A stretch of DNA of 64,000 nt, from contig JACHLF010000001.1 of the NCBI GenBank assembly GCA_014204435.1, positions 638,889 through 702,888 of the forward strand, written 5' to 3'. This stretch comes from Mycobacteroides chelonae (GTDB taxonomy: Bacteria > Actinomycetota > Actinomycetes > Mycobacteriales > Mycobacteriaceae). Shown piece after piece: positions 27,274 to 36,701 of the stretch (the first letter of the stretch is position 1; each line of letters begins with the position of its first letter). Made by a program: the position numbers and the translations under genes. The notes beneath the pieces were generated by a model. The model was not told the origin of the DNA. It ran no database searches and was given only the letters and a program-made list of their open reading frames with translations.

Positions 27274-27964
27274 GCTCGTATTGGTGGCCCATGGAACCCG
27301 TTCGGCGGCCGGTGTCGAGAACATCGCGGCGCTCGCCGAGGCGGTGTCGCTGCGGGTCGGTTCGGTGCGCACCGCCTTCGTCGACGTGCTGGGACCGACC
27401 CCGTCTGAGGTCCTCGCGACGATCGGCGGCCCCGCGGTGTTGCTTCCAGCCTTCCTGGCATCGGGATACCATGTGCACCAAGATATTCCGCAGCACGTCG
27501 AACTGAGCGGGCATCCGGAAGTCGCCGTCACGCAAACGCTGGGACCCGATCCGGTACTGGCTGCGGTCATGGCCGAACGGCTACGCGAGGCGGGTTGGCG
27601 CCATGGTGATGCGGTGGTACTCGCTGCGGCGGGATCCTCGGATCCCCTTGCCCGCCAAGAGGTTCACACCGCGGCCAGCATGCTGGCACGCCATACCGGA
27701 CCGGTGAAGGTGGGTTATATCGCAACGGGGGAACCTCGGGTGGCCGACGTTGTCGCGCAATCGCAGGCGACGGGTCGACGCGTCTTTATCGCGTCATATC
27801 TGTTGGCGCAAGGGCTGTTTCAGCAGCGTCTCGCAGAGTGCGGTGCCGACGGCGTGGCACAACCGCTGGGCGTGCACCCGGAGATCGTGAATCTGCTGGT
27901 GCGGCGCTTTGCCTCGGCCGCGGTGGTAGCGGGCGATCTAGAAGCAGTGGCGGACTTCGCGTAG
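27266..27964 (+). CDS. Sirohydrochlorin chelatase / CbiX-like protein (Rv0259c-like)
   Basis: The 232-residue protein has two class-II chelatase half-domains. The metal histidines appear in VAHGTRS (about residue 9) and GYHVHQDIPQH. Such enzymes insert Fe2+ or Co2+ into sirohydrochlorin; next to nirBD the likely product is siroheme for NirB. ATG at 27266 is chosen since GGGGA stands upstream and the protein then begins AELVLVAHG. Translation is coupled to the HemD-fusion gene by an 8-nt overlap. The 3' end overlaps the convergent ATL gene by 27 nt. Confidence 0.85.
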   Translation: MAELVLVAHGTRSAAGVENIAALAEAVSLRVGSVRTAFVDVLGPTPSEVLATIGGPAVLLPAFLASGYHVHQDIPQHVELSGHPEVAVTQTLGPDPVLAAVMAERLREAGWRHGDAVVLAAAGSSDPLARQEVHTAASMLARHTGPVKVGYIATGEPRVADVVAQSQATGRRVFIASYLLAQGLFQQRLAECGADGVAQPLGVHPEIVNLLVRRFASAAVVAGDLEAVADFA

Positions 27965-28237
27965 CGCGATTCTCCCGTCCGCGGCCAGCACGCCTTCGGA
28001 CCGGAGCAGTTCGAGCTGACGGGTCCGGATGTGCGGCGCGGGTCGTCCACTGGCACCGATGACGCGATGCCAGGGCAGGTCGGCAGAGTCGATGCGCATG
28101 ATCCATCCGACGATCCGTGCGCTGGAAAGACCTGCTGCTTCGGCGATATCGCCGTAGGTGGACACCCGTCCGGCTGGTATGGATGCGACCAATGAACGCA
28201 CCAGCTCGACCTGTTCCTCGGTGACGGCAGCCATCAT
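27938..28237 (-). CDS. Alkyltransferase-like (ATL) DNA-binding protein
   Basis: The 99-residue protein is the DNA-binding domain of the O6-alkylguanine-DNA alkyltransferase family. Where true MGMT has PCHRV, this reads LPWHRVIGASGRPA, so the acceptor cysteine is replaced by Trp. ATL proteins bind O6-alkylguanine without repair and hand the lesion to nucleotide excision repair. The Arg-finger segment (STYGDIAEAAGLSSARIVG) is present. ATG at 28237 overlaps the lipV stop by 1 nt (TAATG), giving a lipV-atl operon as for Rv3203-Rv3204. Confidence 0.88.
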   Translation of the reverse strand: MMAAVTEEQVELVRSLVASIPAGRVSTYGDIAEAAGLSSARIVGWIMRIDSADLPWHRVIGASGRPAPHIRTRQLELLRSEGVLAADGRIALREVRHCF

Positions 28238-29019
28238 TACTTCAGGTGCGACCGTATCGCGGTGGCGGTCTCGACGGGCCGCGATTGAGAGACCATGTGA
28301 TCGCAGTCGATGTCGACCAGCTCGAACCGGTCTCCCAGCGTCTCCCGGAGTGCGTCGAGGAGTTCGGGCGTTACGTAGGGCGGTGTGGTTCTGGTGGCGC
28401 GCAGCAACGTGACGCGGATGATGTTGGCCGGCAGAGCGATATCGCGCGCCAATTCGCTCCATGCGGTGACGACTGTGGGCAGATTCATCCGCCAGCCCCA
28501 CCGGCCGTTGGGCAGAGAGATCAGGTGCTCGTCGAGTTCGGTCTCGATGACGCCATCCGGGACGTCCGACCACGCCCCGGCCACCTTGTCGGCTTTGGCC
28601 TCGGCGCGATCGGTGTAGTCCGGATAGGCCACCATCTGATCGGCGATCTGCCGCATCCAGTCGCCGTCCAGTCCGATCGCCGGATCCAGGAGTACGAGCG
28701 ACTTGACGAGGTCGGGTCTACGCGCCGCCAGGCGCAGCGCGGTGGCGCCGCCGAACGAGTGTGCCACCACCACGACGGGGCCCGTTTGTGCCTCGTCGAG
28801 CACAGCCGCCACCGCATCGGCGTGCGCTTCCAACGACCACGGCGCGGTCGCGGGGGAGTGTCCGTGCCCCAGCAGGTCCGGTGCCAAAACAGAGACGTCG
28901 GCGAGGTATTCGTCGAACAACGGCGCCCAGCGCCTGCCGTGCCCGGTAAGACCATGTAACGCCAACAGACGTGCGGGTTCATCGGGGCCGTATCGGTGCG
29001 TCTTGAGCGTCGGTGTCAC
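28237..29019 (-). CDS. lipV: Alpha/beta-hydrolase, probable lipase/esterase LipV
   Basis: The 260-residue alpha/beta-hydrolase has the nucleophile elbow AHSFGGA (Ser about 100), the oxyanion HGLTGHGRRW loop near the N-terminus and a late DHMVSQSRP histidine. Substrates are unknown; the M. tuberculosis homologue Rv3203 is classed as a lipase. GTG at 29019 is preferred, with AGGA upstream and the normal length; the frame runs much further 5' but into the divergent adnA promoter region. It shares its divergent 88-bp promoter interval with adnA. Confidence 0.88.
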   Translation of the reverse strand: MTPTLKTHRYGPDEPARLLALHGLTGHGRRWAPLFDEYLADVSVLAPDLLGHGHSPATAPWSLEAHADAVAAVLDEAQTGPVVVVAHSFGGATALRLAARRPDLVKSLVLLDPAIGLDGDWMRQIADQMVAYPDYTDRAEAKADKVAGAWSDVPDGVIETELDEHLISLPNGRWGWRMNLPTVVTAWSELARDIALPANIIRVTLLRATRTTPPYVTPELLDALRETLGDRFELVDIDCDHMVSQSRPVETATAIRSHLK

Positions 29020-29107
29020 CCGAGGAATCCTGCCACGAACCTCGCCGCATCTGGGATGGAGACCCAGGTCAGATCCGCTTGTCGGACCTTCGTGCTGTGA
29101 TCTGCAC

Positions 29108-32100
29108 ATGCCGACGCCCGCCGCTTCGACCCGATCCTGGGGCGGCGCCGCGGCAGATCTACTGGATCCGACCCGGCAGGGCAGATTCGTAGTGCTGGGC
29201 GGTAGCGGAACCGGTAAGACGAGTCTGTTGGTCGATATCGTGGCGGCCCGTACAGCCACCGGTGCACGCCCCGAGTCGATTCTTGTACTCACGGGCTCGA
29301 ACCGGGCGAGCGCTGATCTGCGCGGCCGGATTTCGGCCGCGGTGTTCGGGCGGCGCGCTGTCGTCGCCATCCGCGAGCCCATGGTCCGCACCGTGTATTC
29401 GTATGCCTTCTCCGTGCTCGCGGCCCATGCGGCGCGTCAGGGTAATCCGCCGCCGCGCCTCATCACCGCTGCCGAGCAGGACAGCATTGTGCGGGAACTG
29501 TTGTGCGGCGACGCCGAAGACAATGGCGGTTCGTGGCCGGCGTCGTTGCGGCCGGCGTTGACGACGGCCGGTTTCGCCACTGGCGTCCGCGATCTGATGG
29601 CGCGTTGCACCGAGCGTGGCGTCGACCCCAAGGAGTTGCGTGCCATCGGGCGACGCCACAATCGCCCGGAATGGGTTGCTGTCGCCGACCTGGCCCGGCA
29701 ATACGAGGAGGTCATGCTGCTGCGGTCGGCGGTGGGAATGGCAGCTCCGCAGGCCACAGTGCCTGCGTTGGGCGCCGCGGAGCTCGTCGGTTCTGTGCTG
29801 GAAACCTTCGCCGTTGAGCCGGGAATTCTTGCGGCGGAACGCGATCGTATTGATCTGCTTCTCGTCGATGATTCCCAGCATCTTGACCCGCAGGCGGCGC
29901 TGTTGGTGCGGCTGCTGGCGGCGGGTGCCTCGCTGTCGGTGTTCAACGGCGACCCCAACCAAAGTGTGTTCGGTTTCCGCGGTGCGGACGCACAGTTGCT
30001 GACGCCCAGCGCCGACAGTGGTGTCACGACGATCGAGCTCCGTGGTTCGCACCGCTGCGCGGCGCCGGTTGCCGAACTCGCGAACGCGGTGGCGGCGCGG
30101 TTGCCCGGAAGTTCGCCGGCACGCACGATCTCCGGAGTCGACAACGCTGCGGCTGTCGTTCGTCTGGCTGCCGCGCCCACTGAAACCGCCGAAGCAGCGC
30201 TGGTCGTCGACCTCTTGCGTCGCTCTCATGTGATCGATGACGTGCCGTGGTCGCAGATGGCGGTCATCGTCCGGTCGGTGCCGCGCAGTGGTGCGGCCCT
30301 GCGCCGCGCCCTGCAATCGGCGGGTGTTCCCGTGCACGCCGAGTCGTACGACGGGCCCGTCGCCTCCGTCCCGGCGGTGCACGCCCTGCTGCTGGCGGTC
30401 TCTGCAGCCCAGGGCGGTCTGAGTGACGAGGATGCCGTGACCTTGGTGACGGGACCGCTCGGTCGGGTGGATCCTGTGGCACTGAGGCGGTTACGCCGCC
30501 ACTTGCTGCGTGCCGAGGAGGCTCGGGGTGGGGGTGGCAGCAGCGCAGAGCTGCTGCGCGCCGTGCTCGTCGGTGCCGCGGAGACACATTTGGCGGCACT
30601 CACTGACATCCAGGCAGCTCCACTGCGGCGGGTACGCGCGGTAATCGCCGCCGCTCGCGAGGCCATCGCGTCGGGAGCCGGCGTTCTCGACGTGCTGTGG
30701 TCCGCGTGGACTCGTTCGGGTCTGCAGCGACGCTGGGAGGGACTGTCCCAACGCGGAGGTTCGCTGGGCGCTCAGGCTGATCGGGATTTGGACGCGGTGT
30801 CCGCGTTGTTCGATCTCGCGTCCGAACACCTAGCGCGCACGCCGGGTATCGGTGTGGCCGGACTGATCGACCACATTCGCTCGCTCGCGCTCGCGGGTCA
30901 GCGCGCGAGGCGGCGTGAGCCCGATGCGGTTTCCATCGTCAGTGCGCACGCGGCGGTGGGCCGCCAGTGGGACGTCGTGGCGATCCCCGGCGTGCAGGAA
31001 GGGCTGTGGCCGAACACCGCAGTGCGGGGCGGCGTACTGCGCACCCAAGAGCTGATGGACGTGCTGGCCGGGATCGAGCACGCCGGCCACGTCGACGGGT
31101 CTGCGGTGGCACTTGCCGAGGAACGCCGGCTCCTGCTGCTCGCGGTGGGCAGGGCGGCTCGCCGGGTGCTGGTCACCGCGGTCGACAACGAGAACACCGA
31201 GATGGGTGGCGGCCCGGCGATGCCTTCGCGTTTCCTCACCGAACTCATGGTCGCCCACCCGCAATGGGTGATGCCCGACTACCGCTCGGGCGCATCGCAG
31301 TCTCGGACGTTGACCGCCGCGAACCTCGTCGGAGAGCTACGGGCCGTCGTCACTGCCCCAGGCGGCACGGTGAGCGAAGCTCGTCGCAGTGTGGCGGCCC
31401 GGCAGTTGGCCCGGCTCGCCGCCGCCGGTGTCCCCGGCGCCGATCCGAAATCCTGGTACGGGATTGCCGATGTCAGCAGCGAGCATGCGCTGTGGCAGGC
31501 CGAGGACGGCCCTGTCCGTCTGTCACCGTCCCATGTCGAGACGCTCATGGCTTGCCCGCTGCGCTGGCTGTTGGAACGGCACGGTGGCACCGATCTCACC
31601 GATCCGCGCAGAGCGCTTGGCACGCTGGTGCATGAGCTTGTCGGTGTGCATGCGGCGGATCCGGATGCGATGCACCGCGAACTCGACAAGGCATGGGAAT
31701 CAATGCCGTTCGAGTCGCAGTGGTATGCGCGTAACGAGCTGAGTCGGCATCGGGAACTGTTGGAAGCCTTCACCACCTGGCGTGTTGCCACCCGCGGTGA
31801 ACTCACCGAGGTCGCCCGCGAGATCGGCGTCGACGGGGTCCTCACACATGCGGATTACCCGCAGGTGCGGCTGGTCGGTCGGATCGACCGCCTGGAACAC
31901 GACGCCGAGGGACGTCCCGTTGTCGTCGACATCAAGACCGGGAAAAGCCCCGTCACCAAAGACGATGCGCAGCAGCATGCTCAGCTCGCCACCTACCAGA
32001 TCGCGGCCGCCGAGGGGCTTATCGAGGGGCAACCAGCGGGGGAACCCGGTGGCGGCCGTCTGGTGTACATCGCCAAGCCCAATCTCGATGACGGCGCCAC

Positions 32101-32284
32101 GCAACGCCACCAGGATCCGTTGACCCCGGGCGCGCAGGACGCCTGGCGTCAGGCCATCCACGCCGCCGCGGTGAGCACTCAAGGGCCGATGTTCGTCGCG
32201 CGAGTCAACGAGGGGTGCGGGCACTGCCCACTGCGGGCGTGCTGCCCCGCGCAGGCCGACGGGCAGGCGGTATGTCAATCATGA
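29108..32284 (+). CDS. adnA: AdnA subunit of the AdnAB helicase-nuclease
   Basis: AdnAB is the actinobacterial end-resection motor-nuclease for double-strand-break repair. This 1058-residue subunit has an N-terminal UvrD-like motor (Walker A GGSGTGKTS at about 31-39; Walker B region LLVDDSQHLDPQA) and a C-terminal RecB-type nuclease (GRIDRLEHD, VVDIKTGKS). Four cysteines placed before and after it (MACPLRW, CGHCPLRACC) fit the nuclease [4Fe-4S] clasp. The Walker B reads DD rather than the usual DE. ATG at 29108 gives the length of Rv3202c. The stop overlaps the adnB ATG by 4 nt. Confidence 0.94.
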   Translation: MPTPAASTRSWGGAAADLLDPTRQGRFVVLGGSGTGKTSLLVDIVAARTATGARPESILVLTGSNRASADLRGRISAAVFGRRAVVAIREPMVRTVYSYAFSVLAAHAARQGNPPPRLITAAEQDSIVRELLCGDAEDNGGSWPASLRPALTTAGFATGVRDLMARCTERGVDPKELRAIGRRHNRPEWVAVADLARQYEEVMLLRSAVGMAAPQATVPALGAAELVGSVLETFAVEPGILAAERDRIDLLLVDDSQHLDPQAALLVRLLAAGASLSVFNGDPNQSVFGFRGADAQLLTPSADSGVTTIELRGSHRCAAPVAELANAVAARLPGSSPARTISGVDNAAAVVRLAAAPTETAEAALVVDLLRRSHVIDDVPWSQMAVIVRSVPRSGAALRRALQSAGVPVHAESYDGPVASVPAVHALLLAVSAAQGGLSDEDAVTLVTGPLGRVDPVALRRLRRHLLRAEEARGGGGSSAELLRAVLVGAAETHLAALTDIQAAPLRRVRAVIAAAREAIASGAGVLDVLWSAWTRSGLQRRWEGLSQRGGSLGAQADRDLDAVSALFDLASEHLARTPGIGVAGLIDHIRSLALAGQRARRREPDAVSIVSAHAAVGRQWDVVAIPGVQEGLWPNTAVRGGVLRTQELMDVLAGIEHAGHVDGSAVALAEERRLLLLAVGRAARRVLVTAVDNENTEMGGGPAMPSRFLTELMVAHPQWVMPDYRSGASQSRTLTAANLVGELRAVVTAPGGTVSEARRSVAARQLARLAAAGVPGADPKSWYGIADVSSEHALWQAEDGPVRLSPSHVETLMACPLRWLLERHGGTDLTDPRRALGTLVHELVGVHAADPDAMHRELDKAWESMPFESQWYARNELSRHRELLEAFTTWRVATRGELTEVAREIGVDGVLTHADYPQVRLVGRIDRLEHDAEGRPVVVDIKTGKSPVTKDDAQQHAQLATYQIAAAEGLIEGQPAGEPGGGRLVYIAKPNLDDGATQRHQDPLTPGAQDAWRQAIHAAAVSTQGPMFVARVNEGCGHCPLRACCPAQADGQAVCQS

Positions 32285-35200
32285 GTGTTTACTCGCCGGC
32301 CGAATTATCGAGGGCGTTAGGGCTTTTCGAGCCCACCGATGAGCAGGCCGCCGTCATCGGTGCGCCGCCGGGGCCGATGGTGGTGATCGCCGGCGCCGGC
32401 GCGGGCAAGACCGAGACCATGGCAGCCCGGGTGGTGTGGCTGGTGGCCAACGGATATGCCACGCCCGGCCAGGTGCTCGGACTGACCTTCACCCGCAAGG
32501 CGGCGAGCCAATTGTTGCGCCGTGTCCGGTCACGGCTGGCCCGTCTCGCCGGAAGCGGAATCCTGGCCCCTGTTGGTGCCGATGAGCCCGATCCCGTCAT
32601 TGCGACCTACCACGCCTACGCCGGAACATTGCTACGCGAGCACGGCCTGCTGCTGCCCATCGAACCCAACGCACGGCTGCTGACCCAAACGCAGTTGTGG
32701 CAGATGGCGTTCCGGCTGGTCTGCGATTTTGACGGTGATCTGGACACCGAGAAGACACCCGGCGCCGTCACCGCTCAGGTGTTGGCACTGGCCGGCCAGC
32801 TGTCCGAACACCTGGTGGACACCGCCGACCTGCTGTCCTCGCATGACGAGTTGGAGCAGCTGATTCACACCCTGCCTCCCGGTCCCCATCAGCGTGGAGG
32901 CCAGCCCAGCGCCTGGCTGTTGCGGCTGGTCGAAACGCAGCGGGAGCGAACACAGCTTGTGGTGATCGTGGAGCAGTTGATTCGGCTGATGCGCGCTCGC
33001 GGCGTCCTCGATTTTGGGGCGCAGATGTCGTTGTCGGCGCGCCTGGCCGCCGACCACCCTGTTGTCGGGCAGACGCAGCGCGATCGCTATCGGGTGGTGC
33101 TGCTCGACGAGTACCAGGACACCGGTCACGCCCAACGCATCTTGTTGTCGTCGTTGTTCGGGCGAGGCATCGATCCCGAGCTGGCCTTGACCGCGGTCGG
33201 AGACCCCATCCAATCCATCTACGGTTGGCGCGGTGCATCGGCGACCAATCTGCCCCGGTTCACCACCGACTTTCCGCTCCCGGACGGATCACCGGCGCCG
33301 ACAAGGGAACTGCGTACCAGCTGGCGTAACCCGCCCGAGGCCCTGCACCTGGCCAATGCCGTGTCGGAGGAGGCCCGCCGGCGTTCGGTGGCGGTGCGGC
33401 CCCTGCGTCCCAGGCCAGATGCTGCGCCGGGACACATCGCGTGTGCATTGCTCGGCGATATCGCCGCTGAACGCGAATGGGTCGCAGCGCAATTGGCGTC
33501 GGCATACGAGGACGCGCGCCGTGGCGGAAATCGTCCACCGTCGTCTGCGGTGCTGGTCAGACGCAACAGCGATGCGGCCCCCATGGCGGAGGCTCTTGCC
33601 GCGCGCGGTGTTCCGGTCGAAGTGGTCGGACTGACAGGCCTGCTGGGCTTGCCGGAGGTCGCCGATACCGTGGCGATGCTGCGCCTCGTCGCGGACCCGA
33701 CAGTAGGTCCTGCCGCGCTGCGGGTGTTGACCGGGCCGCGGTGGCGCCTGGGCGCGCATGATCTGGCGGTGCTGTGGCGGCGCGCGACGGCATTCGGTCG
33801 CGGCGGCTCCGCGGCTATCGGCGAGGGCTTGGGGGAAGAAGCCGATATTCCGTGCCTGGCCGATGCCATCAGCGATCCCGGGACACCCGACGAGTATTCG
33901 CCGCAGGGCTGGACACGTCTGTGTGCATTGCGCCGGGAGCTGTCCGCGTTGCGTGGCCGGCTCGGTATGCCGCTCACCGACCTGATCGCCGAGGTGCAGC
34001 GAGTGTTGGCGCTCGATGTCGAGCTTGTCGCCGGACGTCGCACGGAGGGCCTGGACCAGTTGCGGGCCTTCACCGACGTTGCCGCTGGATTCGCGGACGC
34101 CGCCGACCAGAGTGACCCGGTGGGAGTGGTATCGGCGTTTCTGCAGTACCTGGATGCGGCGTCGGAGATCGAAAAAGGTTTCGCGCCTGTGGAAGTGGCG
34201 ACAAGCCCGGGGCGGGTGCAGATCTTGACCGTGCACTCGGCTAAGGGGCTGGAATGGGATGTCGTCGCCGTGCCTCATCTGAGTGCCGGGGTATTTCCGT
34301 CGGGTGTGGCCGCGCCGACGTGGTTGACCAGCGCCACCGAGCTGCCGCCCCTGGTGCGTGGCGATCGCGCCACCCAGGGCGATCACTTCGGGGTTCCGCA
34401 GCTGAACACCGAGGGCATCACGAACCGCAAGCAGCTCTCCGATGCCATCGCACGGCACAAGGACAGCCTCGCCACCCGCCGCATCGATGAGGAACGCCGT
34501 CTGCTGTATGTGGCGGTAACCCGCTCGGCCGAAAAACTTTTCGTTTCGGGTCACCATTGGGGCCAGACCGGCCTCACACCCAAGGGGCCATCCGACTTTC
34601 TGATCGAGCTGCGTGATGTCATCGAAGCCGCGGCCGCCGAAGGCGTTGCGTGTGGGACTGTCGAGCTGTGGGCTCGCGTGCCCGCGGCCGGTGAACGCAA
34701 TCCCATGCTCGACCACACCGTGGAAGCGCAATGGCCCGCCGACCCGCTCGCGGGCAGACGCGACGACGTTGAGGCGGGGGCGCTCATGGTGCGCGAGGCA
34801 CTTGCCGGCGCGGCGTCCCCGCTCGACGAGCACGAGGACGATCCCGACGGGTGGGCAGCCGATGTCGATGCGCTGCTGCGAGAACGTGAGCAAGCCCATC
34901 GTCAACCGGAGCTGGTCCTGCCTCAGCATCTTTCGGTGACAAGTCTGGTCGAGCTGCGACACGACCCGCAGGCGCTCGCACGTCGCCTGATGCGCCCGCG
35001 CCCCACTCGCCCGGACCTGGAAGCGCGTCGCGGCACCGCCTTCCACTCCTGGGTGCAACGCCACTACGGGTCGGTGCGGCTCATCGATTTCGAAGATCTA
35101 CCCGGAGACGGTTACGGGGATTGCGAGGACGCAGAGGATCTGGCGGCTCTGCAATCGGCGTTCCTGGACTCCGAGTGGGCGGATCGAACCCCCGCCGAGA

Positions 35201-35511
35201 TCGAGGTGCCGTTCGAGATTTCCGTCGCCGGGACCGTCGTGCGTGGCCGGATCGATGCCGTGTTCGCATCCGGCGACGGAACCTGGACCGTCGTCGACTG
35301 GAAGACCGGTCACGAGCCGTCGGGCCCCGACATGGACGCCGCCGCGCTACAGCTGTCCGCCTACCGGCACGCCTGGGCCGCGCTGCAGGGGATTGATCCT
35401 GCCCGGGTGAATGCGGTGTTCCACTACGTGCGCACGGGCCGCACGGTCGCCCCCGCCGAACTGCCCGAGCTGCCGCGGGCGGCCGAGCTCGGGCAGTTGA
35501 TCCGGGATTGA
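32281..35511 (+). CDS. adnB: AdnB subunit of the AdnAB helicase-nuclease
   Basis: Partner of AdnA and, in M. smegmatis, the dominant motor. The 1076-residue protein has Walker A GAGAGKTETM (about 40), motif II LLDEYQDT, UvrD motif IV-VI sequences (TVHSAKGLEWDVV, LLYVAVTRS) and a C-terminal nuclease with GTAFHSWVQ, GRIDAVFASG, VVDWKTG and QLSAYRHA. ATG at 32281 creates the classical ATGA overlap with adnA; another in-frame ATG lies 9 nt upstream. Two motors and two nucleases in one heterodimer distinguish the complex from RecBCD and AddAB. Confidence 0.94.
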   Translation: MSVYSPAELSRALGLFEPTDEQAAVIGAPPGPMVVIAGAGAGKTETMAARVVWLVANGYATPGQVLGLTFTRKAASQLLRRVRSRLARLAGSGILAPVGADEPDPVIATYHAYAGTLLREHGLLLPIEPNARLLTQTQLWQMAFRLVCDFDGDLDTEKTPGAVTAQVLALAGQLSEHLVDTADLLSSHDELEQLIHTLPPGPHQRGGQPSAWLLRLVETQRERTQLVVIVEQLIRLMRARGVLDFGAQMSLSARLAADHPVVGQTQRDRYRVVLLDEYQDTGHAQRILLSSLFGRGIDPELALTAVGDPIQSIYGWRGASATNLPRFTTDFPLPDGSPAPTRELRTSWRNPPEALHLANAVSEEARRRSVAVRPLRPRPDAAPGHIACALLGDIAAEREWVAAQLASAYEDARRGGNRPPSSAVLVRRNSDAAPMAEALAARGVPVEVVGLTGLLGLPEVADTVAMLRLVADPTVGPAALRVLTGPRWRLGAHDLAVLWRRATAFGRGGSAAIGEGLGEEADIPCLADAISDPGTPDEYSPQGWTRLCALRRELSALRGRLGMPLTDLIAEVQRVLALDVELVAGRRTEGLDQLRAFTDVAAGFADAADQSDPVGVVSAFLQYLDAASEIEKGFAPVEVATSPGRVQILTVHSAKGLEWDVVAVPHLSAGVFPSGVAAPTWLTSATELPPLVRGDRATQGDHFGVPQLNTEGITNRKQLSDAIARHKDSLATRRIDEERRLLYVAVTRSAEKLFVSGHHWGQTGLTPKGPSDFLIELRDVIEAAAAEGVACGTVELWARVPAAGERNPMLDHTVEAQWPADPLAGRRDDVEAGALMVREALAGAASPLDEHEDDPDGWAADVDALLREREQAHRQPELVLPQHLSVTSLVELRHDPQALARRLMRPRPTRPDLEARRGTAFHSWVQRHYGSVRLIDFEDLPGDGYGDCEDAEDLAALQSAFLDSEWADRTPAEIEVPFEISVAGTVVRGRIDAVFASGDGTWTVVDWKTGHEPSGPDMDAAALQLSAYRHAWAALQGIDPARVNAVFHYVRTGRTVAPAELPELPRAAELGQLIRD

Positions 35512-35614
35512 GATCGGCCCGACATTTCGGCTATCGCGCCAGCCAACGCGAATCATGGGCGCCATGTGAGTAGATTGACACCCGTGCAACCGGTGACTCG
35601 GACGCGATCGGCAT

Positions 35615-36700
35615 ATGGCAGGTAAGCTCCGCCAGCGGTTTCGTGGCATTGACCAGGCGCTGACCGCACAGCCAGATCACGCATTGGTCGGTGTTCTGCG
35701 TATCCCCGAAAACGCGGCCAGCCCATGGCGGGCCATCGGCAAACGCATCCTCATCGCGGTGGGAACACTGTTCGCCGCCGTTATCGTGGTGTACCTCGAC
35801 CGCGGTGGTTACCGCGATGTCGCGTCCACCCCGGAGGAGAGCGATCCGCTCAGCTTCCTGGATTGCTTCTACTACGCCACTGTCTCGCTCTCGACGACCG
35901 GATACGGAGACATCACCCCGTACACCGAAGGCGCGCGGCTGGTGAACATCCTGGTGATCACCCCGCTGCGGCTGTTGTTCCTGATTGTTCTGGTCGGCAC
36001 CACGGTCGAAGCACTCACCGAACGTTCGCGTCAAGCACTGAAGATCCAGCGATGGAGGGCCCGCGTGCGCAACCACACCGTTGTCGTCGGATACGGAACC
36101 AAGGGGAAGACCGCCGTTCAGGCGATGCTTTCCGACGGCGCCGCCCCGGCAGAAATCGTGGTCGTCGATGAAGACCAGATGGCCCTGGATGCCGCGGCCG
36201 CCTCCGATTTGGTGACGGTGCGAGGCAGCGCCACCAAATCGGATGTCCTGCGGCTCGCGGGTGTCCAGAACGCCAAGTCGATCATCGTGGCCGCCAACCG
36301 GGACGACACCTCGGTGCTGGTGACGCTCACTGCCCGCGAGCTGGCTCCCAACGCCAAGATTGTCGCCGCGATCCGTGAGGCCGAGAACGTGCACCTGCTG
36401 CGTCAGTCGGGCGCCGATTCGGTGGTGGTCTCCTCGGAGACCGCGGGACGACTCCTGGGCATCGCCACCTCGACTCCGCGGGTCGTCGAGATGATCGAGG
36501 ATCTGTTGACCCCGGAGGCCGGCTTCGCGATCGCCGAACGCGAGGTCGAGCGCAGCGAGGTCGGTGGCTCACCGCGGCATCTCTCGGACATCGTCCTGGG
36601 CGTGGTGCGCGACGGTCGACTGCATCGCGTGGACGCTCCCGAGGTCGATTCCATCGAGGCAACCGACCGTCTGCTCTACGTCCGCAACGCCGGGGCCTGA
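35615..36700 (+). CDS. Potassium channel with RCK/TrkA-N domain (Rv3200c-like)
   Basis: The 361-residue protein has two transmembrane helices flanking a pore loop with the selectivity filter STTGYGD (about 93-99), then a cytosolic TrkA-N Rossmann domain (VVVGYGTKGKTAV, about 155) and a TrkA-C-like end. The filter is TTGYG instead of the more common TVGYG. It corresponds to Rv3200c. The nudC ATG follows its stop by a single nucleotide, so both are on one transcript. A TAGATT at 35571-35576 could serve as -10. Confidence 0.9.
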   Translation: MAGKLRQRFRGIDQALTAQPDHALVGVLRIPENAASPWRAIGKRILIAVGTLFAAVIVVYLDRGGYRDVASTPEESDPLSFLDCFYYATVSLSTTGYGDITPYTEGARLVNILVITPLRLLFLIVLVGTTVEALTERSRQALKIQRWRARVRNHTVVVGYGTKGKTAVQAMLSDGAAPAEIVVVDEDQMALDAAAASDLVTVRGSATKSDVLRLAGVQNAKSIIVAANRDDTSVLVTLTARELAPNAKIVAAIREAENVHLLRQSGADSVVVSSETAGRLLGIATSTPRVVEMIEDLLTPEAGFAIAEREVERSEVGGSPRHLSDIVLGVVRDGRLHRVDAPEVDSIEATDRLLYVRNAGA

Positions 36701-36701
36701 C

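Noticed and set aside
33289..35064. 591-codon minus-strand frame opposite adnB
   Set aside because: No domain or start signal; adnB in the plus frame is fully supported by helicase and nuclease motifs.
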